From contig JAQFVV010006342.1 of NCBI GenBank assembly GCA_028023455.1, forward strand, positions 1,883,001 through 1,947,000: a DNA stretch of 64,000 bases, in the 5' to 3' direction. Below the pieces are notes generated by a model that saw only the letters and a program-made list of their open reading frames with translations, had not been told where the DNA came from and searched no databases. Below, piece after piece: positions 48,601 through 58,490 of the stretch. This stretch comes from Epiperipatus broadwayi (lineage: Eukaryota > Onychophora > Udeonychophora > Euonychophora > Peripatidae). Each line of letters opens with the position of its first letter. Within the stretch, counting starts at the first letter, position 1. Position numbers and translations under genes: made by a program.

Positions 48601-49497
48601 AAAATTTATTACCGGTGATTCGATCCACTTGGCCAGCCAACTTGAACAGACTTTTAAATTTAGCAATTCATCTTATAATTGATTACCACTATGTTATATT
48701 TACGTTTATAGCAAGTTTTGTGGTAATCCGTTTATTTATAAACTATTTTAAAATAAGCTTATCAAATTTACACCATTTGCCTTTACCATTTTCTTTTCTT
48801 TCTCCCTCCAAAAGCATCTTGTATTTAATTCTTTCAAACTTAAACTGGGAAGCTCCGACATTTTAAAATGTAATATTGGAAAATTTATTACCGGTGATTC
48901 GATCCACTTGGCCAGCCAACTTGAACAGACTTTTAAATTTAGCAATTCATCTTATAATTAATTACCACTATGTTATATTTACGTTTATAGCAAGTTTTGT
49001 GGTAATCCGTTTATTTATAAACTATTTTAAAATAAGCTTATCAAATTTACACCATTTGCCTTTACCATTTTCTTTTCTTTCTCCCTCCAAAAGCAAACTA
49101 ACAGACGATCTCCCCTTAAATTCGCGCTCTTTTCTTTTTACATTGAGACGCATACGTAATTACTGTATTTATTTTTAATAATTAATTTTAATTGAACAAA
49201 TAGTTTTTTAATTCAATGGAAATAATAATTTAAGATCATTTTAAACAAATAAAAATAAAAATATTATTTTTAATAATATCTTACCAAATTTTTATGTGTT
49301 GTCAAATTTTTAAAAAGTTAAACGTTTTGATATAATTTAGCATATGGAACGAAGCAAATTTAAATCTATTAAAATAATATAAGAGAGTAATCTGTTCAAA
49401 GTGCAACTCAAGCCAATCAAATCACCAAAAGAAGAAAGATAAATTTTTATACTAGTTACATCAATTAATATATTTTATACTAAAATATATGGTTACA
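45652..49497. mobile_element. TG...CA block inserted in ATATAT (LTR-like element)
   Basis: The left edge is ATATAT|TGTAACCGTAAAATTG and the right edge is ATATATGGTTACA|ATATAT. The termini TGTAACC/GGTTACA are inverted, and both sides carry ATATAT like the confirmed solo LTR. Base composition differs from the flanks, with GC-richer patches at 45680-46030, 46100-46150 and 47250-47340. TTGTAACC is scattered four to five times through the first 200 bp. At 3.85 kb it is long for a solo LTR, and direct LTR copies inside it were not found by eye. No RT, integrase or transposase is visible. It could be a giant solo LTR, a deleted LTR element or a DNA element with short inverted ends. Confidence 0.5.
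48538..49095. repeat. Tandem duplication, 279-bp unit, two nearly identical copies
   Basis: 48538-48816 and 48817-49095 match almost base for base (one G/A difference seen, in ATAATTGATT versus ATAATTAATT). Paired minus- and plus-strand frames here are duplicates produced by the repeat and are not genes. The near identity means a recent duplication inside an otherwise old block, or an assembly artefact. Confidence 0.9.
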
Positions 49498-49510
49498 ATA
49501 TATATATATT

Positions 49511-49590
49511 GCAACAGTCAGGTTCAAGCCTTTCTCATTGCACTTTTCAGTTTAACTACCAAACCTATTTGTGCTGGGTTCAAACCCTAT
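49511..49590 (-). other. tRNA-like module beside a (TA)n tract
   Basis: On the minus strand GGGTTTGAACCCAGC is followed by TTTGGTAGTTAAACTG (A-box-like), then GGCTTGAACCTG (B-box-like) and ACTGTTGCA just before (TA)n. A tRNA-like fold immediately before a (G)TTRCA|ATATAT end repeats the layout of the confirmed LTRs at 5.1 and 28.1 kb, suggesting a minus-strand LTR end here. The other end was not located. Confidence 0.35.
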
Positions 49591-50162
49591 TAAAATATTC
49601 ATTTTATTAAAATAAACATCTAAACCGTATATCATGGCTGGGTGCGCAGAATTATCTATGCACATATGAATAAACGCTATACATATGTAAGTTAATAAAT
49701 GTTACAGTGAATATAATTTAATTTTTTTTTTTTTTTAAAATAATTTATGTTTAATTGTAAATGGAAATATCAATTTATTAAGCTTATTAAATACAAATTC
49801 GCATGTGGATATATGATTCACCTTATATAATAATATATATAGAATGGCATGATTTAGTGTTGTAAAAGAGCAAAAAGCTTTTAGTTTTTAATTGGATAAA
49901 AATAAAAATTAGCCATAAACAAATTTGCATTAAGTCTACTGCACCTGTGGCTAAATCAAAGTTTGAAAATTGATAATTGCTTTACCCAAATTTGTCTGCT
50001 AAATTGTATTCATTAAAATCACTGAAGTAGCACTATTTCACACCTAGAGGAGGATCTAAGGTGCCATGGAAACCTAAACAAAAGCATTTGAGTCAATTTG
50101 GTAAATCTTATAATTTAAAATAATATTTTTAGAGTTAATGGGTTTCCAGGCAAAATAAATTA
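49591..50162. other. AT-rich DNA, nothing recognised
   Basis: No gene or repeat signature was seen besides poly-T and TA tracts. Confidence 0.5.
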
Positions 50163-50498
50163 TTTTCTAGTTAAATGCTGGTAGGAAAAATATAAATAGG
50201 GTATATTTGAAGTTTGAGTGATGGAGTCATTAAATTTTGGAAGAGCATTGCCATAACTAATCCACGTTAGACTGATCTTTGAAATATCTGACTGGAGAAA
50301 GGTTAATACTACTTCTAAATCCACAGAAGAATGGTGTGCTGCTGCCAGACTATGCTTAAACCACCAAAGCTGCCACAAGAAACCATCCTGTAACAGCCAC
50401 TCAAAAAGATAATGATACATGAAAGCTAACACCTGCTTACCCAGCCAACAATTAATCGGTAATGCCAAATCTCCAATCACAGAGTTCTGTGTTAACAA
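50163..50498 (-). CDS. Unidentified open frame, possible exon or old element
   Basis: 112 codons are open on minus. The middle is tryptophan-rich and well mixed (FEWLLQDGFLWQLWWFKHSL, then AAAHHSSVDLEVVLTFLQSD), unlike the poly-Ile/Asn/Lys frames elsewhere. A possible acceptor CAG|GTGTTAGC lies at 50433, without a strong pyrimidine tract, and a stop ends the frame at 50160. It lies about 750 bp downstream, on the same strand, of the better-supported exon at 51270-51474, so it might be a later exon of the same gene. No domain is recognised. Confidence 0.3.
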
Positions 50499-51269
50499 AC
50501 TATTTCTAAATCAATATTTTCTACTTAAAAATTTAAAGCTAGCAAACTATAATCTAATGTAATCTCTAAACTCTATAAATGCTTTCAATGTAAATTCCCA
50601 TTAAATGAAATAATGTGTTATTTGTATAACTTGCTTACCTCTTTATAATATCTTAAACTAAATGTAACCTACTCTAAATTCTTTATCTATCACTGCGGTT
50701 GTGCCTATATTTCTTTATTGTTATTTTGTTATTTATATGCCAATGCTTCGAAGCGGCGAGCATTTAACATAATAAATATTCGGAGATATAATTACAAATC
50801 TCTCCCATAACTATTTTCTTAATGACCTTCTCGATGCTCGCTGGTTCAAATTCCTATATTTATTTGATTTTAACTGTGTTGTGGCTTACTATCAAATTTC
50901 CATTTTATTGAGACTTATGAATAGAGTAATGTACGAGACTTAGTAATATGAAAATATATTTAGTAATTATTTGGCCAATCAATCAAATATACTTTTCCCC
51001 TCCCTCATAATAACTTCTATGTATCGATTGAAACCTATAAACCAGAGTTTTATTATATTTAACATGTTCCTCTAATGTTGCTGGATTACGTAGCATTAGA
51101 ATTGGCTTGTAATAGTAATACTGACCCAGCTATTGCCCCATATTTTTGTAATAATTAATGTCATACTTTCGCTTGGCGGATTAGCTATATTAAACTCACG
51201 TTCAATGTTTAATGTTTTGCTGCATTTTCTCCTTAAGATGGGACCTCAGGAAAGACCACCCCATCTTAC

Positions 51270-51474
51270 CTTCTTTCGGGGTGCACACTAGTAATACTGG
51301 ACGTATAATTCCCCCCAGTCGTGTTAGCCACCCTGACCTTTTAGCAACATGATGCTCAGTTCTAGGGTACCAGTGTTTGTCACGAAAACCCTTGACTTCA
51401 ATGTATCTGCAGGGCACTCTGTTATTGTAATTTGCTGGTGCATGTCGGTGATCTTGTATAGCCAATTCTGAGTC
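51270..51474 (-). CDS. Candidate host exon, unidentified protein
   Basis: On minus, an exon beginning after ATAG (51475) or CTCAG (51468) ends at GAAAGAAG|GTAAGA, an excellent donor (51270/51269). It encodes DSELAIQDHRHAPANY, NNRVPCRYIEVKGFRDKHWY, PRTEHHVAKRSGWLTRLGG and IIRPVLLVCTPKE with no stop. The composition (Arg, His, Trp, Pro, Cys, Gly) and GC content are those of real coding sequence and unlike the surrounding DNA. No family is recognised. The frame runs on into the intron-like part, so splicing is inferred from the donor and the composition break. Alternative: part of a degraded mobile-element protein. Confidence 0.55.
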
Positions 51475-51585
51475 CTATAATTTAATTAATTATTCAATAT
51501 TAAACTAAAATTGATATCTTTGGTTTCTGGGTTCAATCTCAAACCTGAGCTGATTTATACACTCATAATTTACTACTTTAGTAAT

Positions 51586-51737
51586 ATTAAGAGCATACTA
51601 ATGAGCTGTAAACAAGCTTTTTTTTTATTTATGATAAATGCTACTACAAGAGAAGGCATTCAAATCATTTTTATCTTGGATTGTCCCCATCCCCATACCA
51701 GAAAAGCTTGTTTACAGCTCATTAGTATGCTCTTAAT
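51586..51737. mobile_element. Hairpin element with perfect 36-bp inverted arms
   Basis: ATTAAGAGCATACTAATGAG starts the left arm (51586-51621), whose exact reverse complement is 51702-51737. The 80-bp loop contains a short C-rich patch. Perfect arms in this old AT-rich setting imply recent insertion or gene conversion. The text right after (51745-51790: GTTCAAGCTATAAATAAG, TCATGTGACATCTGACTT) resembles the GTCATGTGACATCTGACTTG segment of the retrozyme-like unit, so the hairpin may be linked to that family. Confidence 0.7.
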
Positions 51738-51990
51738 TTTACATATTTGTAAGTTCAAGCTATAAATAAGTCATGTGACATCTGACTTTTTATTATTACT
51801 TTAGTAATGTTATCATAACTGTTTTTGCCTAAGACTTGTACAGCATTTTGTAATAGTAGCTACCACTGTCAATAGGAACTGGCATAACCTAATGTAGGAA
51901 CAGCTTAGTGATTCTTTAAATGTGTCAATTCATACTAACAATTAAAAGATTTAATGAGAAGAAATGTCAAATCCTCATATTATAAAGCCT

Positions 51991-52110
51991 GAGTGCTTTC
52001 CCACATTAATTGATGTCCTATTATTTAATAAATATATTTTAAATTTATTCGTGCTTTTCCCATATTAATTTATGTTCTGTTTACTCAATAAATATATGTT
52101 AAATGTATTC
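51991..52110. repeat. Diverged tandem duplication, ~60-bp unit
   Basis: GTGCTTTCCCACATTAATTG at 51991 recurs as GTGCTTTTCCCATATTAATT at 52051; both copies continue to AATAAATATAT.TTAAAT.TATTC. Confidence 0.65.
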
Positions 52111-52175
52111 TGTTTTCGTGTAATTTCTCATTCCTATTTCAATCCAATTCAGTCTTAGTTAATTATATATATATT

Positions 52176-52575
52176 TGACAGAACTATTTATGCATTAATT
52201 ACCATTTATAAAAGTTATCTTTAATTTTGCGCTGGTAGCAAGTAGATTAGTTAATATAATTTTAAGTCCTGAGTCTCATGATTCTCCCTGCCCTATGCTG
52301 ACCGTGAAAGATCTCTGGTAACAAGTAAATTAGTTAATATAATTTTTAAGTCCTGAGTCTCATGATTCTCCCTGTCCTATGCCGGCTGCGAAAGAGGGAT
52401 GTACTATGTGTAATTTCACGTGTGGTCATTCATAGGGTATTGAGTCTTGGAGTACTGGCAAACGAGTTGAAGTGTGGTCTGATTTGGGACGTCACAATCC
52501 TGATCTGGTCAGCTTTGGTCTCTTTGTCTGGATTCTAGATTCTGTTATGCGAATGTACGAAATTTGACCGTTACA
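52176..52575 (+). mobile_element. Candidate short LTR (~400 bp) ending CCGTTACA
   Basis: A start TGACAGAAC after a TA tract (52176) and an end GACCGTTACA before TAATATATAT fit the TG...CA/ATATAT pattern of the other LTRs. The interior is GC-richer and includes a tandem duplication of 83 bp (52232-52314 and 52315-52397: CTGGTA.CAAGTA.ATTAGT, CCTGAGTCTCATGATTCTCC). No partner LTR was found, so it would be a solo. Target duplications are obscured by the TA tracts. Confidence 0.4.
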
Positions 52576-52750
52576 TAATATATATATATATACTAAGTCA
52601 ATCAAAAAGTAGGAAAAAACTATGAAAATTAAAAGCAGCAGTGGGATAATTAAGTTAATTCAACAAACATTTCTACCATAGTAGCATTAAAATGGAAACA
52701 TTTCTGTTAAACCATTAGATACAAAATAAATTATACATTTAGTTATACTC

Positions 52751-52915
52751 AAAAAGTCCTAGATAATAAAGTTACATGATTTATTTATAATATTTTAATC
52801 TATAATATAATCATTTATGTCTAAAATTACTAGAAAAAGTCCTAGATAATAAAGTTACATGATTTATTTATAATATTTTAATCTATAATATAATCATTTA
52901 TGTCTAAAATTACTA
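52751..52915. repeat. Tandem duplication, 83-bp unit
   Basis: AAAAAGTCCTAGATAATAAA at 52751 recurs at 52834, and both copies run identically to TTTATGTCTAAAATTACTA. The unit length equals that of the unrelated duplication at 52232-52397. Confidence 0.9.
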
Positions 52916-55714
52916 TATATTAATATTCATGATATTTGTAGTTATCTTTTAATTAACATTTTAAATATATATTGCCTATGGTAAACTGAAGAATCCATAC
53001 GAATTAAATATTTTCATATTAAATCATTAAGCTATTGCAGTATAATAAAAGTGAGAAAATAATAGCTTAGAGAAAAACTTATTGATTTTTTTTCATTTCA
53101 TGTTTATTCAAAATAATATACTATAAATAGCAATTTATGAATATTATTGTATTAGTCATAATTAATTTATTAATTAAACATTATTTGTTATTAAAAATTA
53201 CTCTTAATTCTTTATTCTCCGTATACTATTTCTCTCTATATAGGTTACGATTTTGTGATTATACAATTTCTTAATATCATACTCTGGCTGCTGAATTCAG
53301 CAAATCCGGGAATGTGATAAGAGATTAGAAGATATGTTGATTTATTAAATAATCAATTCAAGGAATTTAAATTGTGTTACCTAAAGATAAAAATAATTTT
53401 ATTCCCTCCCTATAAAATAAAAATGATTTTTTGGAAGATATTTTGTAATAATTCTTTTTTGGAAATATATTTTATTTCATTTATATATTATTTTCATAAA
53501 AATGGCAATCCAAAGTGTAGCAGAGATATTTGAATGTCAGAAATATTAAATTATAAATTTACTATTACATAAGTTTAAAATACTAATATGTAGCCATGCA
53601 TATATATGCAGTCATATACTACTCAGCCATTATTTCACTACAATATATATAATGAAACTAATACTTTCAAGTGTGAGCTCGTAATTTATATAATTAAATT
53701 GAAAAATAAAAAATTGAGTATTTTTTTAGAGACTACTTGAAATTATTTCTTTGATATAGGTTTAGACAAATCATATGATTGGTTTCTTGTATACTATCCT
53801 TGACTATCTTAAACAATGAAAGATGTCACTTCCTCTCAACTGTGAATTACATGGTTTCATATATTGGAAAAAAAACAGACTTGGCAAAATTCCAAGGTTT
53901 TTTTTTTTACCTTGCATTAATATTGAACTCTCTCAAAAAAAAATAAAGTGCATAATACATTTCAGCTTATTTTGATGATTTTTATTATTGCTTCAATCTA
54001 CTGATCATAATTTTCAACATTGTTTGCAAAATTTTATTCCATACTAAAAAGATTGTTTTATGATTATATATTTTTATAATAAATTTAACTCCTAAATTTT
54101 ATTAACTGTAATCTCACGATATAGTAACCTGTTTTTAAATTGGCTTTGTTTTTTCTACCTAATACAGACATGTTAAATTACTCATTTATAGATATCTCTG
54201 TGAAACCCAGGTGCATTTGTTTACATTCCTCTAATATTAGTAATATTCTTTAGTAGAATGTTCCAATATAAAACTATAAAGTAATAAGATATTCATGTGG
54301 CACTATTCTTAGAACAGCTATTGCATATACAACATAAAAAAAAATTGCTCTGAAAAATCCTGGTAATCCATACAAAAAAATAACTAAAATGTAGAAGTCT
54401 AGCAAAATAAACATACATTTAATGTAAATTAGACTACAAAACCTTGTAAACATTAATGTGAAACAGTGAATGCTTTTTTTCATTTAAATTAAAATAAGAA
54501 TGTTTACGAATCAACAAAATGTAAGCTTCAAATTAAAGTGATTTGGCTGTCATTAAAGATAAATATATATTATATTTCTGTAAAAATGAAGAAAGTTAAA
54601 ATATGATTACTGTTAATGAGAATCTTTATTACAGTGATAGAAAATGAAGAAAGTTAAAAACTTCTTGCTGTTAATGATCATCTACATTGCAATAATAAAA
54701 AATATAACTTAAGTACTATCATTCATTTTATCAAATCTTCAAAAGATTCTTGTTTATAAACTTTGCCTTCTAGATTAACACTATGTGTGATTAATTTCAA
54801 ATAAATGTATTTGAAATATGTTTTTGTGCAAGATTTGTATAAAAGCTTATTAAGATCACAATCGTGTGTAAAATATTAAGAGAGATGAAATTTTGAGAAT
54901 TTTAAACAAAATTAAAATAAGCTGTGTCATATTGTAGAAATGCCATTTTAGACAGTCTTAACAAAATTTATTTTCAGTTTTTATACAACAGTACATTATT
55001 AATATTTTGTAAGTCCATTTTTTATATAAATTTTAATGATTAAACTGAATATGCACTAAGAATCTACATATTTTATCTGTATAATTCTTATATTTATTCA
55101 TTTAGTATGTGCATATATAGGTGAACATTTATACATATTTAAATTATAAATTTTAAACTTTTTCCATTTCATATGTATTGATTTCTACTTTTACATATCA
55201 TACCATTTACAACTTTGTCAATTTTTGTTCATATAAGTAGGCATTATAAGCATAATGGTATATACAGATAATATTATTAAATTGCAAATATCTTAGAAGA
55301 TGTAGTCAGTGAGGAAATAGACTTTTTTTACATTTATCAATATTTAAGACATTGTACAAACATGTATCAATTTATAAAATTTCCAATAATTTTAACACTT
55401 TACTATCATCTACTTAAGGGTCATATCCCCCGGAAACTTTTAAAATATATTATCAAAATATTTTCTTATTAAATGTTTCACTGAGAATATACAAATAGTG
55501 ATTCTGTTTTTAAATAATAATATGAAATTAGAACCTTGAATATTTTACACAACAAAACTTTAAATAATAATTCAAAACAAAACAAAAAAAAAAAATAAGA
55601 TAATAACTGCTTTTGAGTGATAAATAGTCTTGAAATATTCTCCAAACTTTTTCTGGGGGAAAAGTCTAATTCCTATGATTATAAAGATAGAAAGTATTAA
55701 ACCACTAAATATCC
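52916..55714. other. AT-rich DNA, nothing recognised
   Basis: Only a short direct repeat (AAAATGAAGAAAGTTAAAA at 54583 and 54641, 58-bp period) stands out. Frames such as 54274-54483 minus are hydrophobic and low-complexity. Confidence 0.5.
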
Positions 55715-55743
55715 CTACTGTATGGAGAGTTTTGCCTGTTTTA
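55715..55743. mobile_element. Isolated end of the foldback MITE family
   Basis: CTGTATGGAGAGTTTTGCCTGTTTT matches the right end of the MITE at 24409-24654 with two differences (written here in parts: CTGTATGGAGAG, TTTTGCCTGTTTT). No second arm is seen nearby, so it is a truncated copy. Confidence 0.6.
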
Positions 55744-56289
55744 AAATAGAAAATAATTAAAATCTTTTGATTTCCAAGATTTCTGTCTTAAAATATAAAC
55801 CAGAAATATTTTTTTTTAAGGATTATGAAAATGGTTATCTTCTTGGTATTTCTGAAAAATCCTTCTTGGATACAGCAACAAATATGTGCTTTTCAAAATT
55901 TGTTTGACATGAATACTTCCAAGATTTGAACAGAGAACAGTAAGTGCAGTTAAGGAATTATGAGGATTTAAGATTGGCATAATGAAACCCATCTTGCAAA
56001 AAAAAATGTAAAGTGAGCAAGTAAGTAAAATAAGGCTAAAGCCATATTTTATTTACTTATTCATTTCAATCTTAGATTTTCTATGAAGTCTACTTCATAT
56101 AATATATTCTCAAAGTTTTTAGGTATGCCAATGAAAGCCTAATGATCTTAAAAATTATTTTATGCAATAACTATGCCTTTTCTATCAATGACTATGCTCC
56201 AACATTAAATTCAACAAGTTCTTAGAACAAGTGCTATTATTCTTTATTGAATATTGTGCTGTTAAAAAACTGAATCTTTTTCTTTGGAT
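55744..56289. other. AT-rich DNA, nothing certain
   Basis: On the minus strand around 55850-55980 a frame broken by stops reads CTYCSLFKSWKYSC and KHIFVAVSKKDFSEI. This could be a decayed zinc-finger-like transposase or chance. It is not called as a gene. Confidence 0.4.
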
Positions 56290-56540
56290 GGGGGAGGGGG
56301 ATTTTAATTCACATTTTCTTCATAACATTAGATTTTGGTCCAAAAATTATTAGAAATAATGGTACTAATTCTATGACTTCAAATTGTCTGCCACTATTGA
56401 ATTTTTGCACAATAAATTTATTAACTATCATAAACATTTTGTTTAGATAAAAAAAACACTATAAAATCTATAATACATTTGTGTTCAAATACAATGTCAT
56501 TTTTATGGATAACATAGCAATTACACATGTACCTAAAAGT
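56290..56540 (+). pseudogene. RTE-type LINE endonuclease remnant
   Basis: The plus strand reads GDFNSH (about 56300), the GDFN motif of AP-like endonucleases. After a frame change it reads NGTNSMTSNCLPLL then NFCTINLLTIINILFR (about 56360-56450), parallel to NFCTTHELAMANILFR in the copy at 44.8 kb. Decay is heavy and only this segment is left. Confidence 0.65.
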
Positions 56541-56915
56541 ATATACTGTTGGACATTATTATAAAGTAGTATATTTTAAGTTAAAAATTGTAATTGCATT
56601 AAAAAATAGGTCCTATTCTAAACTCATAATATATATATTGTAACATAAATAAATGAGTTCAAAAAAAAAAGATATTACCATACCTGAGTTGTCCATAGAA
56701 TGATCATAAGTAAAGGTTCAAAATATAACACTATCAAGAATTATTATAAGCAAATTATTAATAACCAGTATTTGACTCAGGTATATGGAAATCACGTGAA
56801 GTGAGTACACTAGTAATTCAATAAAATATAACTCAGGTATACAGGCAGTAGATCTTACCCACTTTCATTTCTTGGTTTGATGTTAAGTGCATGTTTAAAC
56901 AAATACTAAGTGAAT

Positions 56916-57010
56916 ATGGTCTAGCAGGGCGCCACTAGATTATCTGAATCTAGACACGGTTATATCTGATAACCTTTTACATGTACCGGGTTTGAATCCC
57001 TTCTTGGTAC
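56916..57010 (+). other. tRNA-like structure, copy 1
   Basis: ATGGTCTAGCAGGGCGCC (A-box-like) is followed by a hairpin CTAGATT-ATCTG-AATCTAG (56935-56953) and a second hairpin GGTTAT-ATCTG-ATAACC. Then comes GTACC (56983-56987), GGGTTTGAATCCC (B-box/T-arm-like) and GGTAC (57006-57010), which pairs with GTACC. The copy at 60.5 kb keeps the first hairpin and the outer stem with compensating base changes. This looks like a tRNA-derived module of Ser/Leu type with an extra arm; a functional tRNA is unlikely because the acceptor stem is not recognisable. Confidence 0.5.
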
Positions 57011-58343
57011 TTTATTTATAATAAAATGGAAGATTTTGCTTTTTGAGCCATATCACTATATGCACTAATAGTTAGGTAAAAGTAAAACATCTTTAAACCA
57101 AAGCGGAGTATATTAGACATAAATCATTTCTCAGATCTTAGCATAACAAATGTGTTTCAATAGTTTTGTAAGTTTACTAGCTCAGATTATATATAACTAA
57201 TTTAGGATGGCAATTCACTCATCCTTGCATGAAATAGATGATGGGATGTGGTTATAATAATACTAAGAAATCACTAAATATTATAAAATCAATATTTATT
57301 TATGGCCTTTAAACAGTTAAACAGCTCATTAATTAAAAGGTTGATGACGATGATGATGATGATAATAATAACGATAATGACAAGGGTTTCAACTACAGCT
57401 CTAGGACTAAGCCTAAACATAAAACTAAATTTTATAAAGAAATGCATAATTATTGCTTAATTTTAGCATACTTACTTATATCTTAAATAACTAATATTCA
57501 ACCATTGATGATGATGAATAATCACACTTAACCAAGACTACACTTAATGAAATATATACGCCTCGTTTAATAAAACAAACTAATATTTATTACTACATTT
57601 CTAACATATACAGAAAAATTTCTAGATAAATATGAAAATTGACATGAATAATAATAATAATTGATTATATAACAATCCTCAGATTAATTTTAAGTTCTTC
57701 CCCCTTTCCCTTCAAATGTATTTTGTGTTAAGTTGGACGTCACATTAACCATGATTTTCACTCCATGAGAAAAGTATTAAAAAAAAATATTATCTGCTCA
57801 TTGGCACACATACTTTAAAAATCTAACATGTAAATAGAATGTAAAAAAAAAATGTTAGTAAAATTGAAAGAGCAAGTTTTTAGAAAAGAGTCTTAAATTA
57901 TTTTCTCCCCCTCCCTTCCAAGCGCTGAAATCTATACTGAACTTGAAACAAAATAATCCAATATTCTAATACTACTCATTATTCCTCATTCAATCGCAAT
58001 TATACACATATAAAATATCATTATGTATGTGCGTGTTTTATCCCATGATAACAAAATATTATTTAAAACCCAAAATAATAATAATATATTAGTTAAAACT
58101 AAAATCATAATACCATAAAAAAAAAAATGTTTTACACATTAATATTGTAAAATTAATAAACAAATCATTTTCATACATTCAAGATCATTTATGAAGCTCA
58201 AAGTTATTATTAGTAAGACATTCTTGTTTTAATCGATCTGAATAGTCTTTAAAAGTTCTTTAAATAAAAATATACCACTTTATTGCTAAAATGTTTATTA
58301 AGACTGATATCATAAAGAAAATAGATATAAAAAGTCATATTAC

Positions 58344-58490
58344 CGATCTTTTGTTTGTGGCGAATTTTCAAGGGTTCAAACTTGTCTTGTATTTCTGCAG
58401 CTACTATGTGGGAACAATCTCTTTCTTGAGGTGTATAACTATTTAATGATGATGACTCTATTGAGGTTATTTGCTTTAGTGGACAATTTG
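58344..58490 (-). CDS. Possible exon, unidentified protein
   Basis: On minus a 50-codon open stretch reads NCPLKQITSIESSSLNSYTP, QERDCSHIVAAEIQDKFEPL and KIRHKQKI, ending at AAGATCG|GTAATA, a fair donor. The mixed, charged composition differs from chance frames nearby. The upstream splice site is unclear; CAATAG|AGTC inside is one option. It lies on the same strand as the other exon candidates. No family is recognised. Confidence 0.35.

Noticed and set aside
48412-49178. Four paired open frames on both strands with identical peptides
   Set aside because: They are produced by the 279-bp tandem duplication; the peptides are not gene-like and appear on opposite strands of the same bases.
56970-57005. 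GGGTTTGAATCCC taken as a functional tRNA gene
   Set aside because: No 7-bp acceptor stem or standard cloverleaf spacing was found; kept only as a tRNA-like module.
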